The notes below the pieces were generated by a model, which saw nothing but the letters and a program-made list of their open reading frames with translations, was not told where the DNA came from and ran no database searches. From assembly GCF_000936425.1 (NCBI RefSeq), contig NZ_AVFK01000026.1:53769-117768 (forward strand): 64,000 nucleotides of DNA, written 5' to 3'. Numbering within the stretch: position 1 is the stretch's first letter; the number at the start of each line of letters is the position of its first letter. The position numbers and the translations under genes were made by a program. Origin of the DNA: Skermanella aerolata KACC 11604 (GTDB taxonomy: Bacteria; Pseudomonadota; Alphaproteobacteria; Azospirillales; Azospirillaceae). Positions 35,289 to 44,226 of this stretch are shown one piece after another.

Positions 35289-35584
35289 CTAACTTGGCTT
35301 TCATCGAAAGGGCTATTGGAATGAGCCTGCGTACCCTCCTGCGGCGTAAAGCTGCCTGCAAAAAGCCGCGCAATTCCGAGCAGAGCGGAAGAACTTGTAA
35401 GTTTGCCGAGACTCTGGCGAAAGCGGCGGCGGTGCTCGGGTCGCAGGAGGAAGCGGAGCGATGGTTGGAACGGCCTGCCATCGGCCTCGATCAACGGCGA
35501 CCGATCGACCTTCTCTCGACACCCGCCGGCGTGGAGATGGTCGAAAACCTCCTGGAGCGGCTTGAATACGGCGTCTATGTATGA
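35285..35584 (+). CDS. Xre/MbcA/ParS-type antitoxin (short form) of a RES toxin
   Basis: A 99-residue antitoxin. The first half (FIERAIGMSLRTLLRRKA) is the recognition part of the helix-turn-helix domain. The second half (VLGSQEEAERWLERPAIGLD, PIDLLSTPAGVEMVENLLER, EYGVYV) is the MbcA/ParS toxin-binding domain. It is shorter than most relatives, which have ~40 more N-terminal residues. The start is uncertain: GTG at 35285 overlaps the deacetylase stop, while ATG at 35321 would remove part of the helix-turn-helix. It overlaps the toxin by ATGA at 35581-35584. Confidence 0.8.
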   Translation: MTNLAFIERAIGMSLRTLLRRKAACKKPRNSEQSGRTCKFAETLAKAAAVLGSQEEAERWLERPAIGLDQRRPIDLLSTPAGVEMVENLLERLEYGVYV

Positions 35585-36090
35585 CGCCTCTTCCGGCGCA
35601 ACTCGGCAGCGGCGAGTTGGTAGCATGGCACGTTGACCAAGCTGATTTCGGTGAAAGCCGGGACAGCGGAGAAGCTGCCTACAGGGTCGGCGGACGCTGG
35701 AACAGCAGGCGGGTCAGGGCGGTGTACTGCTCGATCGACCCGGCGACCGCTATCCTGGAAGTTGCAGTACACAAAAGGTTCAAGGCGCTCGATACCGCGC
35801 CGCACGTCTTGACGGGGCTGACGATAATCGAACCTGACAGCGTCCATATTGTCGATCCGGCATCGATTCCAAACTCGAACCGGCTATCCCCAGGCATTCC
35901 GAGCGCCGGACAGCAAAGCTTTGGCGACGACCTTCTTGCCCGGCACAAGTTCGTTCTGCTTCCCAGTGCCGTTTCGACCCATAGCTGGAACCTCATTTTC
36001 GTCAATACGGTCGCGGCTGGAGCTTGCAGATTAAGGTCCCAGGAGCCGTTCGCACTCGATACCCGGCTTCATCCGCCACTAATCCATTAA
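35581..36090 (+). CDS. RES-domain toxin
   Basis: A 169-residue toxin of the RES family, characterised members of which degrade or modify cellular NAD+. The conserved blocks are AYRVGGRWNSRRVRAVYCS (carrying the catalytic arginine and tyrosine region), AILEVAVH, HSWNLIFVNT and the C-terminal PFALDTRLHPPL. The R, E and W/N elements of the family are present, so it appears intact. Antitoxin and toxin overlap by four bases, the usual RES-Xre arrangement. A strong terminator follows 5 bases after the stop. Confidence 0.88.
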   Translation: MTPLPAQLGSGELVAWHVDQADFGESRDSGEAAYRVGGRWNSRRVRAVYCSIDPATAILEVAVHKRFKALDTAPHVLTGLTIIEPDSVHIVDPASIPNSNRLSPGIPSAGQQSFGDDLLARHKFVLLPSAVSTHSWNLIFVNTVAAGACRLRSQEPFALDTRLHPPLIH

Positions 36091-36095
36091 AAAAC

Positions 36096-36127
36096 CCGGC
36101 GGCAATCGCTTGCCGCCGGCTTTTTTT
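36096..36127. terminator. Bidirectional intrinsic terminator between the RES toxin and the NifU-like gene
   Basis: A 10-base perfect stem, CCGGCGGCAA (36096-36105) with TTGCCGCCGG (36110-36119), has a TCGC loop. It is followed by seven T on the plus strand and, on the minus strand, by six T. It serves both convergent genes. Confidence 0.92.
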
Positions 36128-36147
36128 GAATGCGATCGCGAAGCCCG

Positions 36148-36702
36148 TCAGGCGGCGTTCTGGCGTACTTCGACGACTTCGGGGATGTAGTGGCGCAGCA
36201 TGTTCTCGATACCGGCCTTCAGGGTCGCGGTCGAGCTGGGGCAGCCGGCGCACGAACCCTTCATGTTCAGGTAGACGATACCGTTCTCGAAGCCCTGGAA
36301 CGTGATGTCGCCGCCGTCCTGGGCGACCGCCGGACGGACGCGGGTGTCCAGCAGTTCCTTGATCTGGGCGACGATCTCGTCATCGTCCTCGTGGGCGGCG
36401 TTGTCGTCGACTGCCGTCTCGTTGACGACAGGCCGGCCGGCGGTGAAGTGCTCCATGATGACGCCCAGGATCGAGGGCTTCAGCAGGTACCAGTCACGGT
36501 CGCCTTCCTTGGTGATCGTCACGAAGTCCGCACCGAGGAAGACGCCGGCGACTCCTTCGATTTCGAACAACCGTTGCGCCAGGGGCGAGCGGACCGCAGT
36601 CTCCACCGTCGGGAAATCGGCCGTGCCGTGCCCCAGGACATCGCGTCCGGGCAGGAACTTCAAGGTAGCCGGGTTGGGCGTCTGCTCGGTCTGAATAAAC
36701 AT
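36148..36702 (-). CDS. NifU-like Fe-S cluster scaffold/carrier protein (NfuA/Nfu type)
   Basis: A 184-residue protein with an N-terminal Nfu domain ([17 protein letters not shown], residues ~8-90), an acidic linker (HEDDDEI) and a C-terminal NifU domain. The C-terminal domain holds the cluster-binding pair C151 and C154 in GSCAGCPSS, preceded by [13 protein letters not shown]. This two-domain layout is that of mitochondrial NFU1 and alphaproteobacterial relatives, which deliver [4Fe-4S] clusters to targets such as aconitase or lipoate synthase. Both aconitases are encoded further right. AAGGAGAG precedes the start. Confidence 0.93.
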   Translation of the reverse strand: MFIQTEQTPNPATLKFLPGRDVLGHGTADFPTVETAVRSPLAQRLFEIEGVAGVFLGADFVTITKEGDRDWYLLKPSILGVIMEHFTAGRPVVNETAVDDNAAHEDDDEIVAQIKELLDTRVRPAVAQDGGDITFQGFENGIVYLNMKGSCAGCPSSTATLKAGIENMLRHYIPEVVEVRQNAA

Positions 36703-36810
36703 GTATCTCTCCTTCCCACCATCATCACTGGCGAGCTTAACGGAAAGTGGGCAGAATCACCCCTCAGATCAAGCCTTGCCAGCACCGGCAACCGGAGCCG
36801 CAATACCGCC

Positions 36811-38013
36811 ATGACGAATGAACAGTCCGAAGACCTGTCCAAGGCGGAGACCATCGACTGGCTGATGGAGGACGGCCGGCGGGCGGAAAGTATCGCGGCC
36901 CTGATGGAAGCCTTCTGCCGCCGGCTGATCGTGGGCGGCGTGCCGCTGTTTAGGGCGAACTGGCATATCCGGATGCTCCACCCGCAGATCCGGGGCATCA
37001 CCTTCTACTGGCGCACCAACATGGACGGCGTCGAGGAGATCGAGCGGGAGCATGGGACGGAACTGAGGCCGGAATATCTCAACAGCCCGATCGGCGCCAT
37101 CGTCGAGGCCGGCGCCGACGCCATGCGGTACCGGATCGAACAGCTGGAGCCGCCCTATGCCTATGAGATCCTCCAGGACCTCAAGGAGCAGGGCGGCACC
37201 GACTATGTCGCCATGCCGATGCGCTTCTCGACCGGCAGGGTCAACGTCGCGAGCTGGTCGTCCGACCGGGCCGGCGGCTTCACCGGCCCGCAGCTCACCC
37301 TGATCTACGACGTCATGCCGGCTCTCTCCACGGTCTTGGAAACCATGGTGCTGCGCCGTCTGGCGGTGAACGTGCTGGACACCTATGTCGGACGCGACGC
37401 CGGCGCCCGCATCCTGTCCGGTGACATCCGGCGCGGCACCGGCGCCACCCTTCGCGCCGTGTTGTGGTACTGCGACCTCAGGGGCTTCACCAGCCTTGCC
37501 GACCGGCTGCCGCTGGCCGACCTGATCGGCCTGCTGAACGGTTATTTCGAGATCATGGGCGGCGCCGTCCAGGCGCGCGAGGGCGAAATCCTGAAGTTCA
37601 TCGGCGATGCGATGCTGGCGATCTTTCCGCTGCCGGATGGGGAAGAAGGCGAAGCCTATGTCCGCGTCAAGGTCAACGACGCGCTGGACGCGGCGGCCGA
37701 CGCCATCAAGGCGATGGAACTGCGCAACCGGGAGCTTCAGGCCTGGGGATTGCCGGTCCTGAAAGCTGGCATCGCGCTCCATGTCGGCGACGTCATGTAC
37801 GGCAATATCGGGGCGCCGGACCGGCTGGACTTCACCGTGATCGGCCCGGCAGTCAATCTGGTCAGCCGGATCCAGGGCCTGTCGAGCGAGCTGATGCGGC
37901 CCGTCCTGACATCGGAAGCCTTCGCCGCCCAATGCGCCGAGCGGCTGGTGTCCGAAGGGCTGCACCCGGTAAAGGGGCTGAAGGAGCCGATCCAGGTATT
38001 CGGCCTATCTTAA
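36811..38013 (+). CDS. Class III adenylate/guanylate cyclase
   Basis: A 400-residue soluble nucleotide cyclase. The N-terminal ~200 residues form a helical sensor-like region (RRLIVGGVPLFRANWHIRML, then YVAMPMRFSTGRVNVASWSS) often found with bacterial class III cyclases. The catalytic domain starts at AVLWYCDLRGFTSLADRLPL. The first metal aspartate is in CDLRGF, the second in LKFIGDAMLAIFP, and the transition-state asparagine lies in the GPAVNLVSRIQGL segment. The start at 36811 begins directly after the nifU-like promoter region. It probably makes cAMP, but substrate choice was not determined. Confidence 0.88.
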   Translation: MTNEQSEDLSKAETIDWLMEDGRRAESIAALMEAFCRRLIVGGVPLFRANWHIRMLHPQIRGITFYWRTNMDGVEEIEREHGTELRPEYLNSPIGAIVEAGADAMRYRIEQLEPPYAYEILQDLKEQGGTDYVAMPMRFSTGRVNVASWSSDRAGGFTGPQLTLIYDVMPALSTVLETMVLRRLAVNVLDTYVGRDAGARILSGDIRRGTGATLRAVLWYCDLRGFTSLADRLPLADLIGLLNGYFEIMGGAVQAREGEILKFIGDAMLAIFPLPDGEEGEAYVRVKVNDALDAAADAIKAMELRNRELQAWGLPVLKAGIALHVGDVMYGNIGAPDRLDFTVIGPAVNLVSRIQGLSSELMRPVLTSEAFAAQCAERLVSEGLHPVKGLKEPIQVFGLS

Positions 38014-38042
38014 GACTTCTGTGCCTTAAAGCCCTCAAGCGC

Positions 38043-38537
38043 TCAGGAAATCAGGTCGAGCTGTTCGCGCTTCAGGCTGCCGGGCACCAGCGTCAGGGGG
38101 ATGCGGAGCTTGCCAAGCCCCTTGCCGGCAAGGTGCGTGACAAGAGGGCCAGGGCCTTCCGGCCCGGTGCCGGCGGCCAGCACCAGGATGGAGATCGACG
38201 GCTCCTCGTTGATCAGGGACAGCAGCTCGTCGCGGCGCTCGCCTTCCCGGACATAGAGGATCGGCAGGGTGCCGGTGATCTCGTTGACCTGCTTGGCGTG
38301 GCGCTGAAGGATTTGCTCCGCCTCGGTCCGGCGCTCCTCCCGCATGATGTCCTCGACAGCGATCCAGTGCTGGAAATCGCTTGGCTCGATGACGTAGAGC
38401 AGCGCCACCCGGCCGCCGCTGTTGCGGGCACGCAGGCAGGCGTAGGTCAGGGCGATGTTCAGCTCCTCGCTGTCATCGACCACCACCAGGAAGATGCGCT
38501 GGTGCGTCGCCGGAACTGCGGTTTCGGAATCGCTCAT
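38043..38537 (-). CDS. Universal stress protein (UspA family)
   Basis: A 164-residue cytoplasmic protein with the UspA fold: strand IFLVVVDDSEELNIALTYAC, strand GGRVALLYVIEP, and the late strand ISILVLAAGTGPEGPGP. The usual ATP-binding G-2x-G-9x-G(S/T) segment is partly recognisable. The ATG at 38537 lies one base after the stop of the TIGR02186 gene, so it is the third gene of the TSUP-TIGR02186-Usp operon. This conserved association hints at a role accompanying sulfur-compound export, which is inference. Confidence 0.85.
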   Translation of the reverse strand: MSDSETAVPATHQRIFLVVVDDSEELNIALTYACLRARNSGGRVALLYVIEPSDFQHWIAVEDIMREERRTEAEQILQRHAKQVNEITGTLPILYVREGERRDELLSLINEEPSISILVLAAGTGPEGPGPLVTHLAGKGLGKLRIPLTLVPGSLKREQLDLIS

Positions 38538-38538
38538 G

Positions 38539-39333
38539 TCACACCTTTCGGAAGATCGCACCGGCAAGCCACCCGGCCGCCACCGCGAAGATTATCGCCG
38601 AAATGCCATAAAATGTGGATTGTCTCATGGCGAACTCGAAAATCTCGGCGCTGAAGCCGACCTTGCTGACGGCCAGCGGCGTGGTCTGGGCGCTGACCAC
38701 GTCGCCGTCGCGGATCAGGAATACGCTGACGGTATACGCCCCGGTCGGTACGTTGGCAGGAAAATAGACATTGGTCCGGAACAGGCGCTCGCCAAGGAAG
38801 GCCACCTGACCATGGGTCTTCCCGTAAAGCCCCTCTTCCTGCTTGTTGCGGATCAAGGCTTCTCGGAATTCCCGGACGCGCTCGGGCGATGCGCGGGCGG
38901 GAGTCAAGGGCGGCAGACGCAGATGGGCAAGGCCGATCTCGTGCCGGGCCAGCACGGCGTCGCCGATGATCTGATCCAGCGGCCGGTTGGTCGCGACGCT
39001 GTAGAAGCTGGGAGCCTGCTGGAACTCCATGCTGGCGGTGTTGATCCAGATACCGGCGACTCGCGATTTACGGCGGACCATGACTTCGGTCGGCGGTCCC
39101 TGAACGACGACGGCGACATCCCCCGGCCCGTCGGTGGCGCCGAACAGCACGACCTCTGTCCCGACGAAGCCGGTATTGATGGCGATCAGGTGGTTGGACA
39201 GATCGGCCACCAGGGACTGCGCCCAGGCGGGGCGGATGGCGCCGGCGCACGTCATGGCGGCCGCGATCAGCAGAAGTGCCGCCGCGAAAGTCTCCCGCTT
39301 CCGCGTTGACCTGAGATTAAGCCAAGGTTTCAA
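38539..39333 (-). CDS. TIGR02186-family membrane protein
   Basis: A 264-residue protein resembling the TIGR02186 family of unknown function, usually found next to TauE/SafE transporters. An N-terminal signal peptide (AAALLLIAAAMTCAGAIRPA, cleavage near AWA) and one C-terminal transmembrane helix (GISAIIFAVAAGWLAGAIF) place most of the protein in the periplasm. The start is TTG at 39333, which overlaps the transporter stop as TTGA; no ATG is available before the signal peptide. Internal features include FVGTEVVLFGATDGPGDVAV, a beta-rich stretch. The arrangement implies translational coupling. Confidence 0.85.
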   Translation of the reverse strand: MKPWLNLRSTRKRETFAAALLLIAAAMTCAGAIRPAWAQSLVADLSNHLIAINTGFVGTEVVLFGATDGPGDVAVVVQGPPTEVMVRRKSRVAGIWINTASMEFQQAPSFYSVATNRPLDQIIGDAVLARHEIGLAHLRLPPLTPARASPERVREFREALIRNKQEEGLYGKTHGQVAFLGERLFRTNVYFPANVPTGAYTVSVFLIRDGDVVSAQTTPLAVSKVGFSAEIFEFAMRQSTFYGISAIIFAVAAGWLAGAIFRKV

Positions 39334-40247
39334 CGGTCCACCGGGATGGCGATGGAGTAAAGGTTGGGCGGAGGCACCACAAGTTCGACCGCCAGCCGGA
39401 GCGCCACGCCGACGACCAGGAGGGCCAGCAGCGCCCGTGCCTGCTCGCCCCGCAGGAAGCCGCTGGCCTTGGTGCCGAACTGGGCGCCGACGACGCCGCC
39501 CACCAGCAGGAGCAGCGCCAGCATGACGTCGACGGTGTTGTTCAACGCCGCCTGGAGGAAGGTCGCGATGGCCGTGGTGAAGATGATCTGGAACAGCGAG
39601 GTCCCGGCCACCAGCGCCGTCGGCATGCCGAGCAGGTAGATCATCGCCGGCACCAGCAGGAAGCCGCCGCCGATACCCATGATGGCGACCATCAGGCCGC
39701 CGACGAAGCCGATCCCGGCCGGCAGCAGCGCGCTGATGAACAGGCGGGAGCGCTGGAACCGCATCTTGAACGGCAGGCCGTGCAGCCAGATATGCTTGTG
39801 GAGCTTGCGCCGCGCGCCCTGCTTGCGGCCCCGGATCATGGCGCCGACGCTTTCGACCAGCATCAGCCCGCCAATACCGCCCAGGAACAGGACGTAGGAC
39901 AGGGCGATAACGAGGTCGATCTGGCCGAGCGTCTGGAGGATGCCGAAGATCCAGACGCCCAGCGCCGTTCCCCCGGCGCCACCGATCAGCATCACCAGAC
40001 CCAGCTTGACGTCGACGTTCTTGCGCCGCCAATGGGCGAGCACGCCCGACACGCTGGCGGCGACGAGCTGGTTCGCCTGGGTGCCGACCGCGATGGCCGG
40101 CGGGACGCCGATGAAGATCAGCAGAGGCGTCATCAGGAACCCGCCGCCGACGCCGAACATCCCCGACAGGAAGCCGACGACGCCGCCCATGATGAGGACG
40201 AGCAGCCCGTTGACGGACATTTCGGCGATGGGGAGATAGATCTGCAT
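39330..40247 (-). CDS. TSUP-family (TauE/SafE) sulfite/organosulfur exporter-like transporter
   Basis: A 305-residue inner-membrane protein with about eight hydrophobic segments in two homologous halves, each with a glycine-rich loop: GFLSGMFGVGGGFLMTPLLI in the first and GFVGGLMVAIMGIGGGFLLV in the second. TSUP members move sulfite, sulfoacetate, taurine-derived compounds or thiosulfate. The start at 40247 (MQIYLPIAEMSV) is preferred over an in-frame ATG 14 codons earlier because it matches the typical beginning of this subgroup. It heads an operon with the TIGR02186 and Usp genes. Confidence 0.9.
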   Translation of the reverse strand: MQIYLPIAEMSVNGLLVLIMGGVVGFLSGMFGVGGGFLMTPLLIFIGVPPAIAVGTQANQLVAASVSGVLAHWRRKNVDVKLGLVMLIGGAGGTALGVWIFGILQTLGQIDLVIALSYVLFLGGIGGLMLVESVGAMIRGRKQGARRKLHKHIWLHGLPFKMRFQRSRLFISALLPAGIGFVGGLMVAIMGIGGGFLLVPAMIYLLGMPTALVAGTSLFQIIFTTAIATFLQAALNNTVDVMLALLLLVGGVVGAQFGTKASGFLRGEQARALLALLVVGVALRLAVELVVPPPNLYSIAIPVDR

Positions 40248-40351
40248 GGATTGGGAGATCAGACCGGTCCGGAGAATAGGCCGGTACATTACCCCTGAGG
40301 CGGCGGACCGGCAAAGCCCTTTCGGACCGACGCCGGAAGGTTCACGGCAGA

Positions 40352-40804
40352 TCAGAAGCCGAGCCGTTTCAATTCATCGATCGACCTGACAGCCTGGGTG
40401 TGGAGGATGAAGATGCCGCCGGCTTTCTCCCATGCCTCCCTGGTGACGGCGCGGTCGTCGACCAGCACATGACCGGGACCGGCGTACCGGTGCTTGTCCC
40501 GCGTCATGCAGGTGACGACCGGCACATGGGCTCCCAGCATCGCGGCGACCCAGCGCCGCTTCTGATCGGGCGCCCAGTCGCCCATCGGCAGGCCGGTCAG
40601 AATGGTCGGCTCATGGGGTTCGCAGAACTCCCATAGCACCTGGGCATCGTGCATCATCTCGAGGGTACCGTAGAAATCCTGCGCCTTGGCAAGCGCTTGC
40701 CACATCCGCCGGACCGGCAACTGGTCCGGCCGCTTGCCCGTTACGGCCTCCACGCCGCGATCGAAATCGGCCAGGACGCCGTCGAGATCGAGAAAGAGCT
40801 TCAT
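40352..40804 (-). CDS. HAD-superfamily phosphatase, 5'(3')-deoxyribonucleotidase-like
   Basis: A 150-residue hydrolase of the HAD fold. Motif I is FLDLDGVLADFD, with the two catalytic aspartates near the N-terminus. Motif II (ILTGLP) and motif IV (VLVDDR) are present. The compact size and the DLDGVLADFDRG start resemble the NT5C-type deoxyribonucleotidases, but substrate specificity is not certain. I use the ATG at 40804; an upstream in-frame ATG would fall within the acnB terminator. It follows acnB after a strong terminator, so it is probably expressed separately. Confidence 0.8.
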   Translation of the reverse strand: MKLFLDLDGVLADFDRGVEAVTGKRPDQLPVRRMWQALAKAQDFYGTLEMMHDAQVLWEFCEPHEPTILTGLPMGDWAPDQKRRWVAAMLGAHVPVVTCMTRDKHRYAGPGHVLVDDRAVTREAWEKAGGIFILHTQAVRSIDELKRLGF

Positions 40805-40842
40805 GGCTGTCTGATCCTCCATTCTGTTGACGGTCTCCAACA

Positions 40843-40876
40843 AAGAAAAACCCCCGCCGGTCTCCCGGCGGGGGTT
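40843..40876 (-). terminator. Intrinsic terminator of acnB
   Basis: On the minus strand a 10-base perfect stem (CCCCCGCCGG at 40851-40860 with CCGGCGGGGG at 40865-40874, GAGA loop) is followed by TTTTTCTTT. It begins ~25 bases after the acnB stop. Confidence 0.92.
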
Positions 40877-40898
40877 CTCCGTTCAAGCGTGAACCCGA

Positions 40899-43484
40899 TC
40901 AGGCGACGACAGTGTCCGCGAGTTCGCGGAAGGCCGGGATCTGGTCGAAGTTCATGTAGCGGTAGATGTCGGCAGCCTTCTTGTTGACGACGCTGACCTG
41001 CTCCATGTACTCGGCCACGGTCGGGATCTTGCCCATCAGCGCACAGACCGCAGCCAGCTCGGCCGAGCCGAGATAGACGCGGGTGTCGATGCCGAGCCGG
41101 TTCGGGAAGTTCCGGGTCGAAGTGGACATCGCCGTCGAGCCCTTGCGGACCTGCGCCTGATTGCCCATGCACAGCGAGCAGCCCGGCATCTCCATGCGGG
41201 CGCCCGACTTGCCGAGGACGCTGTAATAGCCTTCCTCGTTCAGAATCATGGCGTCCATCTTGGTCGGCGGAGCGATCCACAGCCGGGTCGGGATGTCCGA
41301 CTTGCCGTCCAGCACCTTGGCGGCGGCGCGGAAGTGGCCGATGTTGGTCATGCACGAACCGATGAACACTTCGTCGATCGTGTCGCCGGCGACTTCCGAC
41401 AGCAGCTTGACGTCGTCCGGGTCGTTCGGGCAGGCGACGATCGGCTCGCTGATGTCGGCCAGATCGATCTCGATGACCGTCGCGTATTCGGCGTCGGCAT
41501 CAGGAGCCAGAAGCTGCGGATCGGCGATCCAGGCTTCCATCGACGCGATGCGGCGCTCCAGCGTGCGGCGATCGGCGTAGCCGCTGGCGATCATCCAGCG
41601 CATCAGCGTGATGTTGGAGCGCATGTACTCGATGATCGGCGCTTCGCTGAGCCGGACCGTGCAGGCGGCGGCGGAACGCTCGGCCGAGGCGTCCGACAGC
41701 TCGAAGGCCTGTTCGACCTTCAGGTCGGGCAGCCCCTCGATCTCAAGGATGCGGCCGGAGAAGATGTTCTTCTTGCCCTTCTTCTCGACCGTCAGCATGC
41801 CCTGGCGAATCGCGTAGAGCGGGATCGCATTGACCAAATCACGGAGCGTCACGCCCGGCTGCATGGTGCCCTTGAAGCGCACCAGCACGCTTTCCGGCAT
41901 GTCCAGCGGCATGACGCCGGTCGCGGCGGCGAAGGCGACCAGACCGGAACCGGCCGGGAACGAGATGCCGATCGGGAAGCGGGTGTGGCTGTCGCCGCCG
42001 GTGCCGACGGTGTCGGGCAGCAGCAGGCGGTTCAGCCAGGAATGGATGACGCCGTCGCCGGGCCGCAGGGATACGCCGCCACGGGTGGAGATGAAGGCGG
42101 GCAGCTCCTGGTGCGTCTTGACGTCCACCAGCTTGGGATAAGCGGCAGTGTGGCAGAACGACTGCATGACGAGGTCGGCGGAGAAGCCGAGGCAGGCCAG
42201 ATCCTTCAGTTCGTCGCGGGTCATCGGACCGGTGGTGTCCTGCGAGCCGACGGTGGTCATCTTCGGTTCGCAATAGGTGCCCGGACGGATGCCGGTGCCT
42301 TCCGGCAGACCGCAGGCGCGGCCGACCATCTTCTGGGCCAGCGTGAAGCCCTTGCCGCTGTCGGCCGGGACGGCGGGCAGGCGAAACAGGGTGGACGGCG
42401 GCAGGCCCAGCGCCTCGCGGGCGCGGCCGGTCAGGCCACGGCCGATGATCAGCGGAATACGGCCGCCGGCGCGGACCTCGTCGAAGATCACGTCGGACTT
42501 GATGGTGAATTCGGCGATCGTTTCGCCGTTCTTCAAGGCCTTGCCGTCATAGGGGCGCAGTTCGACGACGTCGCCCATGTCCATCTTGGACACGTCCAAT
42601 TCGATCGGCAGCGCGCCAGCGTCTTCCATGGTGTTGTAGAAGATCGGCGCGATCTTGGTGCCGAGGCAGACTCCGCCGAAACGCTTGTTCGGGACGAAGG
42701 GGATGTCCTCGCCGGTCCACCACAGCACGGAATTGGTGGCGGATTTGCGCGACGATCCGGTGCCGACCACGTCGCCGACATAGGCGATCAGGTTGCCCTT
42801 GTCCTTCAGCTCTTCCAGCTGCTTCATCGGGCCGCGATTGCCGGCTTCGTCGGGTTCGATGCCGGGACGGGCGTTCTTCAGCATGGCCAGGGCATGCAGC
42901 GGGATATCCGGGCGCGACCAGGCATCCGGCGCCGGCGACAGGTCGTCGGTATTGGTTTCGCCGGTCACCTTGAAGATGGTGATGGTCAGGCTTTCCGGTA
43001 CTTCCGGACGCGACGTGAACCACTCGGCATCGGCCCAGGATTGCAGTACGGCCTTGGCGTTGGCATTGCCCTTGTCGGCCAGATCCTTGACGTCATGGAA
43101 ATAGTCGAACATCAGCAGCGTCGTCTTCAGGCCCGCGACAGCGGCGGCGCCGCATTCGTCGCTGGCCAGCAGGTCGATCAGCGCCTTGATGTTGAAGCCA
43201 CCGAGCATGGTGCCGAGCAGTTCCGTGGCCTTGACCTTGGAAACCAGCGCGCAGGACTCCTCGCCCTTCGCGACCTTGGCCAGGAACGCGGCCTTGACCT
43301 TGGCGGCGTCGTCGACGCCCGCCGGGACGCGGTGCGTCAGCAGCTCGACCAGGAACTGCTCCTCGCCCGCGGGCGGCGCCTGCAACAGGCCAATGAGTTC
43401 CTCGGTCTGCTTGGCGGACAGCGGCAGGGGCGAAATCCCGAGTGCGGCGCGCTCAGCGACATGCTGGCGGTAGGCTTCAAGCAC
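40899..43484 (-). CDS. acnB: Aconitate hydratase B
   Basis: An 861-residue [4Fe-4S] enzyme that interconverts citrate and isocitrate, probably also handling 2-methylaconitate. The AcnB-specific N-terminal HEAT-like domain begins [20 protein letters not shown]. Cluster cysteines lie in [13 protein letters not shown] and in [13 protein letters not shown]. The start is GTG at 43484, with GAGAGGA 7 bases upstream; the longer frame adds 16 residues absent from other AcnB proteins. A palindrome lies upstream at 43553-43569. It is unusual to find acnA only ~2.4 kb away in the same orientation. Confidence 0.96.
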   Translation of the reverse strand: MLEAYRQHVAERAALGISPLPLSAKQTEELIGLLQAPPAGEEQFLVELLTHRVPAGVDDAAKVKAAFLAKVAKGEESCALVSKVKATELLGTMLGGFNIKALIDLLASDECGAAAVAGLKTTLLMFDYFHDVKDLADKGNANAKAVLQSWADAEWFTSRPEVPESLTITIFKVTGETNTDDLSPAPDAWSRPDIPLHALAMLKNARPGIEPDEAGNRGPMKQLEELKDKGNLIAYVGDVVGTGSSRKSATNSVLWWTGEDIPFVPNKRFGGVCLGTKIAPIFYNTMEDAGALPIELDVSKMDMGDVVELRPYDGKALKNGETIAEFTIKSDVIFDEVRAGGRIPLIIGRGLTGRAREALGLPPSTLFRLPAVPADSGKGFTLAQKMVGRACGLPEGTGIRPGTYCEPKMTTVGSQDTTGPMTRDELKDLACLGFSADLVMQSFCHTAAYPKLVDVKTHQELPAFISTRGGVSLRPGDGVIHSWLNRLLLPDTVGTGGDSHTRFPIGISFPAGSGLVAFAAATGVMPLDMPESVLVRFKGTMQPGVTLRDLVNAIPLYAIRQGMLTVEKKGKKNIFSGRILEIEGLPDLKVEQAFELSDASAERSAAACTVRLSEAPIIEYMRSNITLMRWMIASGYADRRTLERRIASMEAWIADPQLLAPDADAEYATVIEIDLADISEPIVACPNDPDDVKLLSEVAGDTIDEVFIGSCMTNIGHFRAAAKVLDGKSDIPTRLWIAPPTKMDAMILNEEGYYSVLGKSGARMEMPGCSLCMGNQAQVRKGSTAMSTSTRNFPNRLGIDTRVYLGSAELAAVCALMGKIPTVAEYMEQVSVVNKKAADIYRYMNFDQIPAFRELADTVVA

Positions 43485-43552
43485 GGCTAGATCCTCTCGT
43501 CTAAGATTATCCGAAGGTTCCGGTCCGCCCAATTAGGCACAATCTATGGTTT

Positions 43553-43569
43553 TTAAAATTCAATTTTAA
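43553..43569. promoter_or_regulatory. AT-rich palindrome upstream of acnB
   Basis: TTAAAATT and AATTTTAA flank a single C, a perfect 17-base dyad 69 bases upstream of the acnB start. It could be an operator, possibly for an iron- or redox-responsive regulator given the Fe-S product, but it does not match a consensus I can name with confidence. Confidence 0.4.
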
Positions 43570-44169
43570 TGCCATATACTGCGTCAGCCTGGTCGGACGG
43601 GAAGCTCCAGTAAGGTTGTTGCAGGACTTCGATTCCTGGTACCGATCGCTCCGGCCCATTCTGCCGGGCTCTTCCTGGATGCGCGATTAGGCTCTTTGTC
43701 GCTGCCCCTCATTGTCCCGCTTCAGGCAGGCCCCATTCCCGGGTGCCGGACTGAATGGCAATCGAGCCATGTTTCGCTGACGCCGCCTCCCCCTGCATGA
43801 TGGAGTGCCTGCAGAACACGCAGATACCCGCCCCAAAAGCGGCTAAAACTTAGCTCATTTTAAAAATTGTGGGAAGCTTGCAGAATTTCTGCGGCGCAAG
43901 ATTGCACCGCTTGCTGGGCGGAAAACCGGTGTTTTCGGTACGCTGTACGAGATGCACATGGAACAAAATGTCGCTCCCTGCTATGCGATGATCTTTTCTA
44001 CCGTGGTGCGCTCGTGCGCCGGTTCCTTACGAGTTCGAGGCTGTAAGGTTCAGTGCTGATTCTTTCAGGCCTCCATCACGACAAATGAGATTTGAGCCCC
44101 CTATTTTGCAGTCATAAGTTGTAATTAAATGCATTATTAAACTTTGTATTTCTGTCATGCAGCAGTTTC

Positions 44170-44198
44170 TCGACAAATGCGATAGCATTCATTATACT
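44170..44198 (+). promoter_or_regulatory. Near-consensus sigma-70 promoter with internal dyad
   Basis: TCGACA (44170-44175) and TATACT (44193-44198) are separated by exactly 17 bases; each hexamer differs from consensus at one position. The spacer contains AATGC-GATA-GCATT (44176-44189), a perfect 5-base inverted repeat placed where a repressor would block polymerase. The predicted start is ~44205, 22 bases before the small gene. Confidence 0.78.
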
Positions 44199-44226
44199 TT
44201 TTTGCGCATGCAGCAGGAGGCAGCTT

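Larger units (their letters stand above)
43485..44226. other. Intergenic region upstream of acnB and of the 44.2-kb small gene
   Basis: 742 bases with no supportable protein gene. The acnB side contains the palindrome TTAAAATT-C-AATTTTAA (43553-43569). The right third (from ~44040) is markedly AT-rich and ends with a near-consensus promoter (44170-44198). A tRNA T-arm-like string near 43620-43640 was examined and rejected. Confidence 0.6.

Noticed and set aside
43600..43660. tRNA-like T-arm string upstream of acnB
   Set aside because: A TTCGATTCC-like sequence is present, but the G53-C61 pair, D-arm, anticodon arm and acceptor stem cannot be formed.
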